Assembly (NCBI GenBank): GCA_934045075.1 | Contig: OW203727.1 | Span: forward strand, 18,412,861 to 18,476,860 | DNA from: Yponomeuta sedellus | Taxonomy: Eukaryota > Arthropoda > Insecta > Lepidoptera > Yponomeutidae | Length of the DNA stretch: 64,000 nt | Direction: 5' to 3' | In this document: positions 1-11,828 of the stretch, in pieces | Position numbering within the stretch: position 1 is the stretch's first letter | Layout: the number at the start of each line of letters is the position of its first letter | The notes under the pieces: generated by a model | Told to the model about the DNA's origin: nothing | The model's input: only the letters and a program-made list of their open reading frames with translations | Database searches by the model: none | Program-made: the position numbers and the translations under genes

Positions 1-87
1 CTATTCGCCTAGGAGGAAACAGCAATACGAGTATGTACTGAAAGAATAAACAATTTTATACACCAACTTTGTAGAGGTGTTTTTGTA

Positions 88-93
88 TTTAAT
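88..93 (-). promoter_or_regulatory. Possible polyadenylation signal of BolA1
   Basis: ATTAAA on the minus strand about 100 nt after the BolA1 stop. It is the only common poly(A) hexamer variant seen there. Position fits; use is unproven. Confidence 0.35.
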
Positions 94-191
94 GTCATCA
101 TAAGAAATACATTGTAGGTAAGTTGGGAGTTGTGAAACAACGTAAAACTAAGAAGATTCTGAATTGATTCCTATCTAGACAGTTATAGAAG

Positions 192-341
192 TTACTTCCC
201 AAAGCCACCTCTGCAGGTGGGACTACTCTCGACAATTTGATCACTCTCTTGCCATTGTGCTGGCGTCTTTGCTACAATGGACAAGGCATGCACTCCAGTG
301 TTCAGTTCTTCTTTCAGAATGTCGTTCACTAATCTGTGTCT
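192..341 (-). CDS. BolA1: BolA1 coding exon 3 and stop
   Basis: 150 nt after the acceptor TTTACAG. It starts with RHRLVND, carrying the conserved His, and ends CRGGFGK and TAA (194-192). Confidence 0.95.
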   Translation of the reverse strand, partial: RHRLVNDILKEELNTGVHALSIVAKTPAQWQESDQIVESSPTCRGGFGK

Positions 342-1543
342 CTGTAAAGTAAGATTTATTTAATGAGTTCCTCCATGGGAGATCACAAAAACTCAAGCTG
401 ATTTCAGCGTTTGGACACCCCAGCAAAACCGAGTCACTGTCACCATCTGTCACTTCTGGCCCTAGCTTATGGTGGTTTGAAGCAGTTGACTATCTATTTT
501 GAGAGGTAGGTAGGAGTTGATATATTTTATTTATCCATATGCTTACATGCAGTTAGTCTTTGGATCAGAAGTAGTCCTTGTGAGGTTCCATTGAAAGCAG
601 CAAGCCATTATATAGTATATCATAAGACTGTTAGCTCAGGGTAACTTTAGTAATTTTTCTCACATGCGACCCCATTATAGTACTGTTGTTGTCTAGTTCC
701 TCACATACAGATAGAATTGTTAGGTAAGTGTGCTATTCTTCCATTTTTGTGAACCATAGTGGATTTACTACAGATTTTAGGAAACCATTTTGGAATCAAT
801 GAATATGGCTGTTTACAATCATCTACGAAACTATTTCTACTGTGTTAACTGCCACAGGTTGTAAACATGTCTAAGCATGTGTGAATTATGAATTATGTGA
901 GTATAACCCACGGATGTCAAGACATCCGTGCTATAACCATACTCCAAGGAAAATATTGTATGCTATTTGTGCAAGCACTGTCGTCTCAGTGCACACATTC
1001 AGGAACAGGTATGAACTAACAAGACTATATAGAATGGATGGATGGTGGAAAGGAATACACTGGCGAAATGGGAGAGGAAATAGGAAAATTGTAGAGTGGC
1101 GGAAACCTTAACACTCACCAATACCAATGGGAGAGTAAAATAACAAGAGTTATGCGTACAGACCCACCTGATATGCTTGGTGAGAAATATAAACACCACA
1201 GGAAGACTACAATTATTGTAACATAAATTTAAAACCAAATTAACAATTACCTTTATAAGAGGTAGTCCATCAAATTTATCAGACACAACCACAACCTTGA
1301 AGTGCGTCTCGGCTCCTTTAGGCACATTATGCATGTAAGACTCGTTGATCACATCCAGATGGACAGTCTCTAAATTGGTCTGCAGTTTATTCCGTATCGC
1401 ACTTTCTACTAAGCCCGTCATGTTAGTGAAGCTTCGTCCTGGGTTGAATCTAGCTGGAAATTTATCAAACTATGTTGGAAGACAAACAAATCTAATGCGC
1501 GCCGGCAACGAAATTACTCACCTAAACGTAGAACAGAATTCAT
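192..1543 (-). CDS. BolA1: BolA-like protein 1, mitochondrial (3 exons)
   Basis: Spliced CDS on the minus strand: 1543-1522, 1453-1251, 341-192, giving 124 aa. All introns are GT-AG and all phases agree. Residues 1-20 (MNSVLRLARFNPGRSFTN...) are Arg-rich with no acidic residue, like a mitochondrial presequence. The BolA fold follows: HLDVINESYMHNVPKG, then ETHFKVVVVSDKFDG, then the family's RHRLV motif with its invariant His at the start of exon 3, and the BOLA1-type HALSIVAKTPAQW tail with SPTCRGG. Length matches animal BOLA1. From family knowledge, BolA1 works with monothiol glutaredoxin in mitochondrial [2Fe-2S] handling. The first ATG is chosen because the upstream reading frame of exon 2 meets a stop unless it is spliced to the 22-nt exon. 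An internal Met at 1421 could start a 106-aa form without the presequence. The identity is recognised by sequence motifs; the mitochondrial location is inferred. Confidence 0.95.
1251..1453 (-). CDS. BolA1: BolA1 coding exon 2
   Basis: 203 nt. It completes codon 8 and encodes the rest of the presequence plus the first part of the BolA domain, ending DGLPLIK at a phase-0 donor (AAAG|GTAATT). It contains the alternative Met at 1421-1419. Confidence 0.95.
1522..1543 (-). CDS. BolA1: BolA1 coding exon 1 (22 nt)
   Basis: ATG at 1543-1541 encodes MNSVLRL plus one base of the next codon. The donor is TTTAG|GTGAGT. Joining to the acceptor before 1453 (TTTCCAG|CTAGA) keeps the frame and removes the in-frame stop that lies upstream of exon 2. 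The 68-nt intron is short but usual for insects. Confidence 0.85.
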
Positions 1544-2258
1544 AGAATGGCTGATTAAGGACCCACAAATACACTGTTGTTCACGTCAAAGATGCGAAGG
1601 ATTCTGGTGTTTTTATAAGGGCTTTTACTTACAACAATGGAGTAATTTTCGAGAATATCAGCAATGCTAATAAAACAACAAACATCAGCTGGATGTCTGT
1701 CACTCTGTTACACTATGCGCACTAAATCCAGAGTTCCAATCTTGTGTAACTAACTGTCAAATTAGTATGGAATTTGATAGATGATTGGTGGAATCACTCA
1801 GGATTTGGTGAGCATAGTTAGACCCTACGTCAACTGTCAGAGGCAGTAATTTTGACGTTTAGCAGATACGTTCTTTTCTGAGAAACTGAAGTCGTCGCGT
1901 TCATTTTTTATGTTACATTTACTTTATTCGCACTGCGAATAACTCCGACAAGAATGTGGCCCAGTGCGATTTTGGACGTTCGAGCGATAGGTATTTAAAA
2001 AAGTTAGGGACAATGCAAATGTAGAAAGAATTGCGCGCAGCAGTAGTTCCATGATGGAACTACCTACCTACTGCAAATTTATTTTGTCCACTAAATAAAT
2101 TGCTTGCGGGTGTGCATCAGAGCCACTGATAACGATGTTACCACGATTCAAGATTCAACGATTCAAGAGATAAAGCCCTTTACGGCCAGACAGAAGGACA
2201 GACGTTGTGGATAGGTACCTATAATATTACGAATAGGGTCCAGAAAAATAAAGTTGAT
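1544..2258. other. No gene seen; upstream region of BolA1
   Basis: Presumed promoter side of BolA1. No open reading frame with recognisable protein features, and no clear TATA or initiator picked out. Scattered low-complexity AT sequence. Confidence 0.5.
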
Positions 2259-2526
2259 CAGGGAGCTGATTCTCGCCCTTGCAAATTGAAAGCGTAGACG
2301 CAAAATATTCGAAGGATTACACGTTTGCCGCATAAAAATAAGGTTATGTATTCTCACAAAGTCTTTCATTATCAAATTTGCGCATAACAAATTTCGCTCG
2401 CTTTGTGGTGTCGTAATGTCGCATGGTAATTACCTACAGTCCGACTTTTTATGTACAATTCAAGTCATACACCTTAGAGGCGTATAGGTACGAATTATTT
2501 GCTAATGAAGTGAGAATTGAACCCCA
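2259..2526. mobile_element. MITE-G copy 1
   Basis: Shares long blocks with 6926-7408: GATTCTCGCC, AATTGAAAGCGTAGACGCAA, TTTTTATGTA(C/G)AATTCAAG and GAAGTGAGAATTG. The ends look like short inverted repeats (GGGAGCTGATTCTC against GAGAATTGAACCCC). No coding capacity, so a non-autonomous element is inferred. Confidence 0.6.
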
Positions 2527-2848
2527 GACAACGCAATTAAATAGGTACTTACACCTAAGTACTTACCTACCCACAAATAGCTATAGGCGACAGCATATCA
2601 ACTTTAAGGACGACTTTGCAACCAAAATGTAAATACTGACCTGCGGTCGACTGTACCTACATAGCCACACGCCTATTTCTGTTTCGGTGGTATAGACAGA
2701 GACCACGGTTTGCCACATGCCACGATTCTTAGGTACAAACTTCTTGTCCTTCATCAATAATAATCTATTCAAAATTTTGTCTGGATGCTCGCTTTCTACA
2801 GCTTACCTACATACAAGATCGGGTTGACAGAGAAGGGTTTGCCACTTC

Positions 2849-3095
2849 GACGGCCTCGGTGGTGCAGCGGTTTGGCACGCTGACTGTAAAACCGGAGGTC
2901 TCGGGTTTGATCCCCGGCCGGGTCAATCTAGGAAACGTACTTTTCTAGTTTGTCTCGGGTCTTGGATGTTATCTACGTATTTATTGTATTAAATCTATTA
3001 GTTGTAAATCTATTAATTAGTCTCTTAGTTGTAGGTACTTAGTATAGGGCTAACGAGATCTGTGTGATATGTCCATGAATATTTATTTATTTACT
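2849..3095 (+). mobile_element. SINE-B (tRNA-derived)
   Basis: Pol III A-box-like GGTGCAGCGG and B-box-like GGGTTTGATCCCCGG, then a body containing TCTCGGGTCTTGGATGTTAT and a tail GGGCTAACGAGATCTGTGTG ending in TATTTATTTA. The same body occurs at 33477, 40929 (reverse) and 50943. Confidence 0.8.
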
Positions 3096-3452
3096 TGCCA
3101 CGATCCTCTTTCTCACTTCGATATCTGTCGTTTCATCAAAATTATTAGTCGGATGCACGATCACTAGATTCCAATAGGCACGTATTATGTTGCCCCTAAA
3201 TGCAATTTATAGTTTTGTCGTTGTACCTACTGTAGTGTACGGTCTACTTATGTAGCACTGAGTTATGTAAATACCTCAAGATGTTTTCCTTCAATGTTTT
3301 TCTTCGGTATCCAGCGGTATTGCTACTAATAATTCCAATTTATAAAGAAACTCACCGAAATTCTCAAAATGGAAAATAAAGTGAAATATTGGTACATTTC
3401 TACCAAAGTAATTAGGTTCGAACCCACGAACTCCCGAATGCGCTATTATGAT

Positions 3453-3824
3453 GATGATGACTGGCATTTTTGCATCTACGTAATGAGATACAGCGTCCAG
3501 TGGTATCCTCACTCACACTAGATGGGTGAAGGGACCACTCCGACGCTGTAATGCCTGGGACATAGTTTTATAGATGGTGTAGGCTTGCCCAGCACCTATA
3601 CTATGCTGACAACTTAGTCGGCCTAGCCCACAGGAATGACTAGTCAATACGTGCGGAGCCAACCAAGCCGCGGGTTTCCTCACGATGTTTTCCTTCACCG
3701 TTAGCTTGTGGTATTGCGACTACAAATTCGCAAATGTACGTAACTTTGAAACCGCACTCGGGATCGAACCTGGGGCTCTCGCTTGCCAGTCCATGGTTCT
3801 ACCCACTGAGCTACCACCGCTCTC
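3453..3824 (-). mobile_element. SINE-C (tRNA-derived), nearly full length
   Basis: Reverse orientation. The head GCGGTGGTAGCTCAGTGGG carries an A box and GATCGAACCTGGGG is the reversed B box. The body is near-identical to 58672-59040 and 62530-62890. Confidence 0.8.
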
Positions 3825-4501
3825 ACCATCACGACCTCCCGAATGAGCTATAACCGCTCTTGAATACGCACAAGTAATCGTAGGTTTAGTTATAGGCATC
3901 CCTGTTTTATGTGTAGGTACAATAACTTTATTTGATGATCGGGAAAACCGACGTTTTATTGGGTCTGATGGATTGTTTTTTCATCCGAGATTGGCGTTCA
4001 GACTTTGTTTCCACCCCAGTCCCATTCCAGTGATATATCGCGCGATCAAATAATATCCGCCCGTTGATTTAGGATTTTTTTCCTTTTTATTTTCACTATT
4101 CCGTTCCATGGAATCTAGTAGGTAAGTTTGGTAGCCTTCGATGTAACATAATATGGATTGTGTATTGGTTACCGCATCGGCTAGGTAAACGTTCAAGATA
4201 TTAGGTAGCTACTAACTTCTTAACAGGTTCAATTACAATTCGGTAGGTACTATGTAGAGCAACTACTGTTTATTCCGAACTTATAATACTACTGTAGTTC
4301 GAAGAGTTACTCTTGTGTAGTTTTGGCGACCATTGCGTCGTATGGATAATTTTCTGTATGTTTTCTTTTCAGCGCATCATGTATTTATTTTGCCTTATGG
4401 GCGAAGCTTTTTGCGAATGTATCTAATTTTAATATTTTGATAGTAGTAATAGGTAGTTATTTCTTAGTAGGTATATGTAGGTATACTCGGCAAACAGTGT
4501 A

Positions 4502-4636
4502 GGACGCCCTCCGACTAGGTGGGATGACGATCCGCGAAAAACTGCAGGCAGGTGCTGGATGCGGCAAGCTGAAGACAGGGCGCTATGGCGCTCATTAGGG
4601 GAGGGATATGTCCAGCAGTGGACTAGTATAGCCTGA
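4502..4636 (+). pseudogene. RTE-type LINE reverse transcriptase, C-terminal end
   Basis: One frame reads GRPPTRWDDD...RKTAGRCWMRQAEDRALW...GYVQQWTSIA and stops at 4634-4636. This is the characteristic C-terminal stretch of RTE-clade ORFs. Only the last ~44 codons are present, so it is a 5'-truncated insertion, followed by a short CGACGAGG tail. Confidence 0.8.
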
Positions 4637-4964
4637 CGACGAGGTATATGTACATGAAGATACTTCTGCATAGGTACATTATGTTTTCTTTGTAAATCTA
4701 ACTACGGGTTGTTGCAGAAAGATAAAGTTATAGGTAAGGTCGCGGAGTCAATAAAAAAGTACCTGGAGGCTTATAATAATAATAATATTTTTTTTATTGT
4801 ACATAAGTATAGCAAAAACACAAATACAATCAAATGACAGAGACAGTGACTAAAGTATAGGTACGCACACACTTAAAATAGGCTGAGCTGAAGACAGAAA
4901 TTAGCAAACTACTGATTTTGACAGGTTCTTAAGGTTATGTGTAGCTCAAAAGGAAACACCGAAC

Positions 4965-5482
4965 CCTTACCTATAGGATCACTTTGTTGTCCGTCCGTCC
5001 TTCCGTCCGTGCGTCTAGACCCTTCATCTTGAAAATGCATCTTGGCTAGGTATCGAGATAAAATTAAAGCCACATGCTCAGGTTTACAGTGCCTTTATTG
5101 TGAAAAACTTCTCACGTCAAACTTCTAAGTTAACGCAAAACACGTAAGGGCCTTAACTTCCGCAAAAAACGTGTATTTCGACATTGAAGGGAATCAATAT
5201 AATAGGGTACTTCCTGTTGACCTAGGACTATGAAATTTGACGAGTAGTGTACTGTCGTCTTATACTAAAATATAGTAAAAAAATAAAAACTATACACTTG
5301 TAATTAAATCATAAAAAAAATTAAGTTCTAAACTACCTACAAATTTTATACCTACCTTCTTATGTCAGGACCAAGACTTGAGGCCAAGACTCGCTTCAGG
5401 ATGCTGAGTCAGTGAAGTAAATACCTGCAGATTTATACGGAATCCTCGGGGCGCGATTCCACTCGCATTTGCCCGGTTTTTT
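4965..5482 (+). repeat. Interspersed repeat with a terminal motif common in Lepidoptera
   Basis: Contains GTTGTCCGTCCGTCCTTCCG near its start and GGGGCGCGATTCCACTCGC with CCCGGTTTTTTT at its end. From memory this resembles a terminal motif repeated across lepidopteran genomes. Class (LINE 3' end or other) not determined. No coding region. Confidence 0.4.
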
Positions 5483-6925
5483 TGTTGTATTAATACACTG
5501 TGATGTCGCAAAGATTTGACGCGTCTGAGTGAGTAAAATAAAATATATGTTATCCAATATCCGAATCTAGGGCCTAACTTGATGAATAGATTGTAGGAAT
5601 CTGGGAAGCAGATAGTCTACTCCAAAATCTAGCATCTCTACATCCTTTTCATTCGTCTACATTGAATAAGCACATCACGTTCAGCAGGCTACCTAAGAAG
5701 GAATGAAGACCCCTTAATTCTTACGGCTTACCGTACCTTTCTGTGACACCTTTATACAGAGTGTATGTAAATATATCATTGTCGCCATGCGTGCGTGAGA
5801 GGCCAAAGCCTCTACGTGCGTGACTGCTTAGCTGAATACCCTGCAGAGAGACTTAACTGCTGTAATCCTGCGGTAACAGAACAATAATCGGAGCTTTTGT
5901 AACTCGATTAGGTAAGTATGAGTGTTGCGACTTGGTTGGAGAGTGTAGTACGTAGTTATTGAACGAAAACTTTGTAAGTACTTACTACACATTATCAGAG
6001 CGAAACCTGATTTGACTCTTCCGATAAATGTTTAGTAAGTTGATCCGGTTATAAATCAATAACATTATTTAATTTTATTAAAACACGATTCCTCAAAGCA
6101 ATCCTCAGATGCAGTTTATTTAATCTGTGTTTCGTCTGTTTCAATTTGTTTAATATGTGGCACAGACAATTTTAATCGACGTGTTTTAAGCCATTACGTT
6201 TTTATAAAAGAGATTGTAAGAAAGAGATTGTGAGAGAGTAAGATTGCAAGTATAACACGATTAGGTACAAATGGTACAATATCTGTGCACTTGACTTGAT
6301 GACGTAACATCGGTGCTCAATAATTTATTTCGACGTAATGTACATTCTATTTGTTGATGGTCAACCTATGCTAGCCGTTGCCCTTGTCTAAATTCATCTT
6401 AAATTTATAATTCAACTTTAAACGTCAGAGTTGGAGAATTTTCACCCATTTTTTCGCGAAAATGATCTAGATTCTGAAATGGACACCTAGTTTGACTTAT
6501 AAGAGTAAAACCTTGTAACGGTGCAAACCTCTTTACACCATTTTTATTTCTTTTTCTATCTATCATTTTCAAATATTTAAATTACGTCACACATTTCTCG
6601 ATTTCCCTCATTTTTCATCATTACAACTATACACATACTCTTTGACTATACCCTTCGACCAGATCTGACTATTTTACCTGCTTATCCGTTTTTATCCAGT
6701 TTTTCTGTTTTATTATAAAATAACTTTGTACAAATATAAACACCTGAAGTCGTTCCAGTGTTTATTATTATTATAAAAGATATACAACATTCCAACCTTT
6801 TCATTTTATTTCAAACTCAGAGCCTTTAATTGTTATGATAACAATCCATAATTGCCAACAAACTTTAACAGTCAAACATTAGTGAATTTTCTTACATAAC
6901 GTAGGAAAAACATAAATGCCGCGGC
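5483..6925. other. No gene seen
   Basis: AT-rich. Contains fragments shared elsewhere in the window: CACGATTCCTCAAAGC near 6085 (MITE-H ends) and CCTTGTAACGGTGCAAACCT at 6513, which recurs at 63784. No coding signature. Confidence 0.5.
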
Positions 6926-7408
6926 TGGGGAGCCGATTCTCGCCTATGCGAATTGAAAGCGTAGACGCAAAATATTCGATAGCTTAGACATTTGTCGCCT
7001 AAAAATAAGATAACACGACAGAGTCATTAGACATTTATCTTCTCATTCTAATTGGCGTTCAGAATACAGATTTTGGCTGTCTCTCTACTTTTTATGTAGA
7101 ATTCAAGTCATAAGCATTAAGAGTGCTGCTGTGTTGTGTCGGCCTAGAGAATAGCACCGACCCAAATTCTTGCGACTAAGGGACACAAACCAGGGAGTGG
7201 GCAGCAGCGCCCCGTGCATTACAATTCCACCAAACTGTGATCCCCAACCTGATGCCCAGCGTGGGGATTATGGGCATTACCCCCCAATGATGGCACAACG
7301 TTGCGCTATAGCGCTCATTAGGGGAGGGTTATGCCCAGCAGTGGACTAATATAGCCTGAAGAAGAAGCCTTAAGAATCATATACGAAGTGAGAATTGGCT
7401 CCCAGCCT
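6926..7408. mobile_element. MITE-G copy 2, split by a SINE-E insertion
   Basis: Ends GGAGCCGATTCTC and GAGAATTGGCTCC are inverted repeats. Internal blocks match 2259-2526. The match is interrupted at about 7128-7374 by SINE-E, so SINE-E is the younger insertion. Confidence 0.65.
7128..7374 (+). mobile_element. SINE-E with RTE-like 3' tail
   Basis: Starts GTGTCGGCCTAGAGAATAGC and carries GCCCAGCGTGGGGATTATGG. It ends in GGGCATTACC..GCTCATTAGGGGAGGG..AGCAGTGGACTAATATAGCC plus GAAGAAGAAG. The last ~60 bp equal the coding end of the RTE fragment at 4502-4636. Confidence 0.75.
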
Positions 7409-8009
7409 CGAATAGCACTGGTTCGCGAGATTAATACGGCGCTATGTAAATAAATAAAATTATGAAGACGGGTATTTGCATTTCAGCGAGGTGCACTGAT
7501 ATTCTAACATTGTTATAGTTTGGTACAGTTACTGAGAGTGCCGATTGTGTTCTGGGTGGGTCTAATCTAAGTTTTATGGTTTGTAGCATACGAAACCTCC
7601 AGGGAAAAAGACGAACTTGTCACTTTTTTCGAAACTAATCTGTGAATGCAGTTTTGTAGGGAATTTCCGTTACTATATGATAGTAAACCGAACAGGGTAA
7701 AAAACAAATTAGTCTCAGAGTTATTGACGGTTAAAAATCGCATACAGGGAAAAAGTGGCATACCTAAGTCAAACTTTCAAAATACAATGTCTCCAAATGT
7801 TTGTTGCTTGACTAGTTTGTTTTTTCCCTGGGGTCTTCTACATTCAAATATACGTTGTTGGTACCTACTTAACTGAGACCTAGCTGTGGCAAGGAACTAA
7901 CCAACTTTGACTTATCAATCAGTCTGTTCCCATTGCCTCGCTGCCACGTTTAAATACTAAGAAAGTGGTCATGGGGTAGATTTCCGCTAGTGGAAGCCAT
8001 ATATTCGAT
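7409..8009. other. No gene seen
   Basis: Contains two inverted CAGGGAAAAAG blocks (7595-7612 and 7815-7832 reversed) that may mark an old MITE of about 250 bp. No recognisable protein in any frame. Confidence 0.35.
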
Positions 8010-8222
8010 ATCGACCGATATCAACCCTTGTATGTCCCCACTGCTGCACGGGTCTCTTCATGCATCGCAGGAGGTTAGGCCATACTCCACCACGGGGGTC
8101 AAGTCCGGGCTGGTGGAGGGTTGTAAGACAGTAGCGGGTCTTACTGTCAGAAGTTATCAAGACGCCTCTAAAGCCTCTGCCCTGGCTTAACGACTGCCAT
8201 TACATGATAGCCGGCACCGTAT
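8010..8222 (-). mobile_element. SINE-D, 5'-truncated
   Basis: Reverse complement of the 3' two thirds of the full copy at 11461-11818: ATATCAACCCTTGTATGTCC, CATCGCAGGAGGTTAGGCC and AAGACAGTAGCGGGTCTTAC are shared. Confidence 0.75.
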
Positions 8223-8372
8223 ATTGATTTGTACAAACATCACCAGATTTGGTGAGTCCGTAGTTGGGCTGTCCTTGCTTGGTTAGTGGTTACTACAACA
8301 CAAAGATTATGGGGTGGGCCCAGGACCAGTGCTTGTGATGTATGCATCTGTTGCTGACTTAGTCACGTAAAT

Positions 8373-8654
8373 GTAATCTAATGTAAAACCTAACTGCAAA
8401 GTAGGCACTCGGGGCTGCAAGTGATGCAAATTACTTCAGCCAGATGTCGCTGCCTGTACGTAATACAGAGAGTATTGTAAAGAGGTTTGAAATTTCACTG
8501 ATGCCGGTGAGTCGCCCATTAGCTCAGTTGAAAGAGCGCTGGCACGGATAGCCAGAGGTCGCGGGATCGAATCCCGGCATGGGTGGAATTTTAGCCTCTA
8601 AATAGGTTTTTAAAATTGTCCTTAGCACGGGTTAGTGCATTAAAAAGAATATAA
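8373..8654 (+). mobile_element. SINE-A, simple full copy
   Basis: Bounded by a perfect 10-bp direct repeat TCACGTAAAT (8363-8372 and 8655-8664). The tRNA-like head is CCCATTAGCTCAGTTGAAAG, then GGATCGAATCCCGG, then the tail GCCTCTAAATAGG and TTAGCACGGGTTAGTGCATT. This copy has no inverted 5' piece and so serves as the reference unit. Confidence 0.9.
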
Positions 8655-8724
8655 TCACGTAAATAAATTGCTTAGTTAAATTAATTACCTACACAACTAC
8701 TTATTGCGTGAAGTTATAGTAACA

Positions 8725-8876
8725 ATACCATTCGCTAACTGTGAAAGAAAATATCGCGAGGAAACGTGAGTGTCGCGGTGGGCATGCGAGGTAATTAAGC
8801 CAGTCTCTCAATCTCTTTTTCCGAGAAAAGGCCTGTGCCCTGCAGTGGGTCGTACATAGGCAACATAAAAAAAACT
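8725..8876 (+). mobile_element. SINE-C' 3' half
   Basis: Carries GCGGTGGGCATGCGAGGTAA and AGGCCTGTGCCCTGCAGTGG followed by an A-run. The same 3' end appears at 22469-22795, 27736-27845 and 49100-49284. Confidence 0.65.
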
Positions 8877-8934
8877 TATTGTATTTTCTAAGGTTAACAC
8901 GAGCACTAGACATAATAAAAACTGTTTTTATACG

Positions 8935-9240
8935 GATTTTACTCGTTTATTTTACATTTTTACAATTTTCCGACGTTTCGGTACTTTTTCAGGTGCCGTG
9001 GTCTCGGAAGATTGAGCTGACAGGCGTCTTTTTGAAAGCATTATACCTAACTGTTAGTTTACTACCCTCGGCAAAAATTACAAAAGTGAATTATGAAGTT
9101 ACGTTCCAAAATAGGCAAACCAATTATTTTATTAATAATTATTTATCAAAATTAGTAACAAATAAACGTTCACACCTTCCAAACTCGAGAGAAACTTAGA
9201 GAGAAGGCCTGTGCCCTGCAGTGGGACGTTTATAGGCCAC
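8935..9240 (+). repeat. Mosaic of old retroelement ends
   Basis: ATTTTCCGACGTTTCGG at 8966 resembles the CGACGTTTCGA block also seen at 45560 and 52970. Another AGGCCTGTGCCCTGCAGTGG tail lies at 9205-9224. The open frame across 8879-9199 has no recognisable domain. Confidence 0.4.
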
Positions 9241-10974
9241 ACTAGAAAAAACATCCACATTGTTACCAAACTAAAGGCCATCGTAATCATGATGTCGTAC
9301 GAGTACTTTGAGTACTTCTTGAGCAGCTCTCATTGAATGTTCCACGTAGGTTACCTAGATATCCATGTCCTTTGCTAAACATTCGACCATGCTGGACTAA
9401 TTTAGGAAAGTACGCGCCTCTGGAACGAATGTCCAACCTATATAACATATCTTCAGTCAAAATACATACCTTGGATGTTTTCAATGATACCTTACGAAAA
9501 TTCTAAAGAAGCCTGTTTAAATATCTTTAATTTATGTGTATTTCATTAGCTTTTTTTATTTAAGTTTAATTTGTCGTTATATAATAATAATCTATAACTT
9601 TAAGAAGGATTAATATGTATAACAGTTTGTTGATTTTCACATGCACGATGCGACAACCTATAAGTGAGCAATTACCATGTTATTTGTGTGTGTGTTTTTT
9701 TTCTCTGTGACTGTATTGTTGTATCGCCTGTAGGTTGTCCTATTTAAATAATATAAATACAGTTTTCATCGCGTATTTTTTGTCAAAATGCAATTGGAAT
9801 CCAACCTACGACCTCTGTACTGGCAGTGAAACCCCTATCCCTGTGCCTCGTTGATCTAGCGATACCATCTCTAGATCAACGAGGCAGCCACTTCCAAATC
9901 ATCCGGTTGAGCGACCCTAAAGCATTTACTTTGCAATGTAAAGTTTTAGTCACATCGCAGCTGTTTAGAATTTGTTCCGCAAATAAACATTTCCACTCTC
10001 GTGGAAATACGAGTAGGTATCTAATTATACACTAGCTGGCAGGTCACAATGAGGAAATAGCGTGATAGGTATCCATTTATTATTTTAAAGAGAGCGGCGT
10101 GCTTCCAATTGAGGGCAATGACAAAACTTTGTCAATCTTCAACTGTTTTACGAAATTAACATATTATTTTGACAAAAGGAAATCGAACATGGCGATTAAA
10201 AGTTTGTTGTTGTAGGGATTACCGTGGTATCTATACTCTAAAAATACTGTTTTGAAGAAACACATTTGAATTTTGAATTCATAAAGTATTTTTTTAAAAT
10301 AAATTAACACTGTTAGCACCCATCTGCCAATACAAATAAAGAGTTGGCTCTCTTGAAACCACTGTCGTAGGTTGTGTGGCCCTGTAAGTCTATCCCTGTA
10401 GTCTAAGACATATTTCAACTTTCGTTTCCTGATGGTCTTAAGTACCTCTGTCTCTGCCCTCGAAAAACACGATAGCCATGGTTGCCAGTCTCCGAAAGGA
10501 GACGGCACATTAAGTAGAAGAAGCACCTTCGCTAGTCTCGTCCAAATTTTCCCAGCCACCTTCACAATGCAAGGGACCGGGTGGGTTAGCCTGAAATAGA
10601 AGACACGTACGCTCTACCATGGGGTTAATGGATTAATTAGGTAGATAAATAGAGAATCAGTAGCGACTACAGTGTTGCTTAATGTTTAGCGAAGAGCCAG
10701 TAAACTATTTTCTTAAGATACCCGTAGTACCCAGGAAAAACAAACAATGGCAACTCTACCGAGCCTCACTGCTATTGACGTCAATATGACGGCCAAGTAA
10801 AAAAATAAAGAATAAAGAAAATAATAATTTTATGGAGTATTAGGTTGAAGTGATCGCAGCGCTTTTATTTGCGTCCCCACACACAACTTCTAGATATTTC
10901 CCTTTTTATTCGTACGTGCTAAGATAAGGTCTATAAAAGGTCATCTAACTTTTCTGCGCCTTTTGAAAAGACTG
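9241..10974. other. No intact gene; possible LINE scrap
   Basis: Mostly unassigned AT-rich sequence. On the minus strand around 10350-10450 a frame reads LKTIRKRKLKYVL and NLRQWFQES, resembling the region upstream of the RTE C-terminus. Too short and degenerate for a firm call. Confidence 0.35.
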
Positions 10975-11110
10975 ACAGTAAGACCAGCCACTAGTCTTGC
11001 AAGCCTCCATCAATCCGGACTTAGCCCCCCTGGTGGAGTGTAGCCTATACCTTCCTCAGAGAAGAGACCCGTGTCCCTCAGTGGGAACATAATGGTTTGA
11101 TGATGAATGA
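10975..11110 (+). mobile_element. SINE-F, 3' part
   Basis: GACAGTAAGACCAGCCACTA to GGTTTGATGATGAATGAATG. Close to 19880-20038 and related to the 3' part of SINE-D, but with a GATGATGA tail. Confidence 0.6.
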
Positions 11111-11460
11111 ATGAATGAGTACCTAGAACCCGTCTTTTTATCAGGAGATTGTATACGTTAAACTGGCAACAAAAAGAGCGGTACCCATTGTGAATCCAAC
11201 GTTCGCAATTAGTTTGTAAACTCTATTGAAAAGTAGAGCGTATAGGCACAAAATAAAAAAAGATAGAAGCTCGGATTTGAAATATAGAACTCTGTGGTCA
11301 CAAGTACCTGTAACAGTTGTAATTGTCATTGGTCCATCTTTCTATTAGTCTGCCTATCCGTCCGTTTGTTTGTTTATTCATCCGTTCAACCGTCCGTCTA
11401 TAGCACCATAACGTTTGCTGCTCAAGAAATACCTACAAAAATATGTGGGTATTATAGGAA

Positions 11461-11818
11461 GCGCTCGTGGCCTAGGCGAACCGAGTGATTGGAATCAATC
11501 ACTTGGTTAAGCAACAACAGGCGCGGTCAGGTACAGGATGGGTGAGCGTGACTACCGCTAGTGGCATTTTTCCTAGCGCGTCCGTGATTCGCAAGGCACG
11601 TTAAGCCATTGGTGCCGGCTGTCATATAATGGCAGTCGTTAAGCCATGTCAGAGGCCTTATGGGCGGCTTGATAACTTCTGACAGTAAGGCCCGCCACTG
11701 TCTTACAATCCTCCACCAACCCGGACTTGGCCCCCATGGTGGAGTATAGCCTAACCTTCCTGCGATGCAGAAAGAGACCCGTGCCCCAGCAGTGGGGACA
11801 TACAAGGGTTGACAACGA
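11461..11818 (+). mobile_element. SINE-D, full copy
   Basis: Perfect 10-bp target duplication ATTATAGGAA (11451-11460 and 11819-11828). Starts GCGCTCGTGGCCTAGGCGAA and ends CATACAAGGGTTGACAACGA. Reference copy for this 358-bp family. Confidence 0.85.
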
Positions 11819-11828
11819 ATTATAGGAA

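Noticed and set aside
8519..8585. tRNA gene with cloverleaf-like sequence (also at 20944, 31563, 36629, 38809, 55110, 57535)
   Set aside because: A and B boxes and an acceptor-like stem are present, but every copy is embedded in a longer SINE with target duplications, and the anticodon arm is degenerate.
10164..10565. 133-codon minus-strand frame as a gene
   Set aside because: Only a short part resembles an RTE reverse transcriptase end; the rest is unrecognisable, so it was listed only as a possible LINE scrap.
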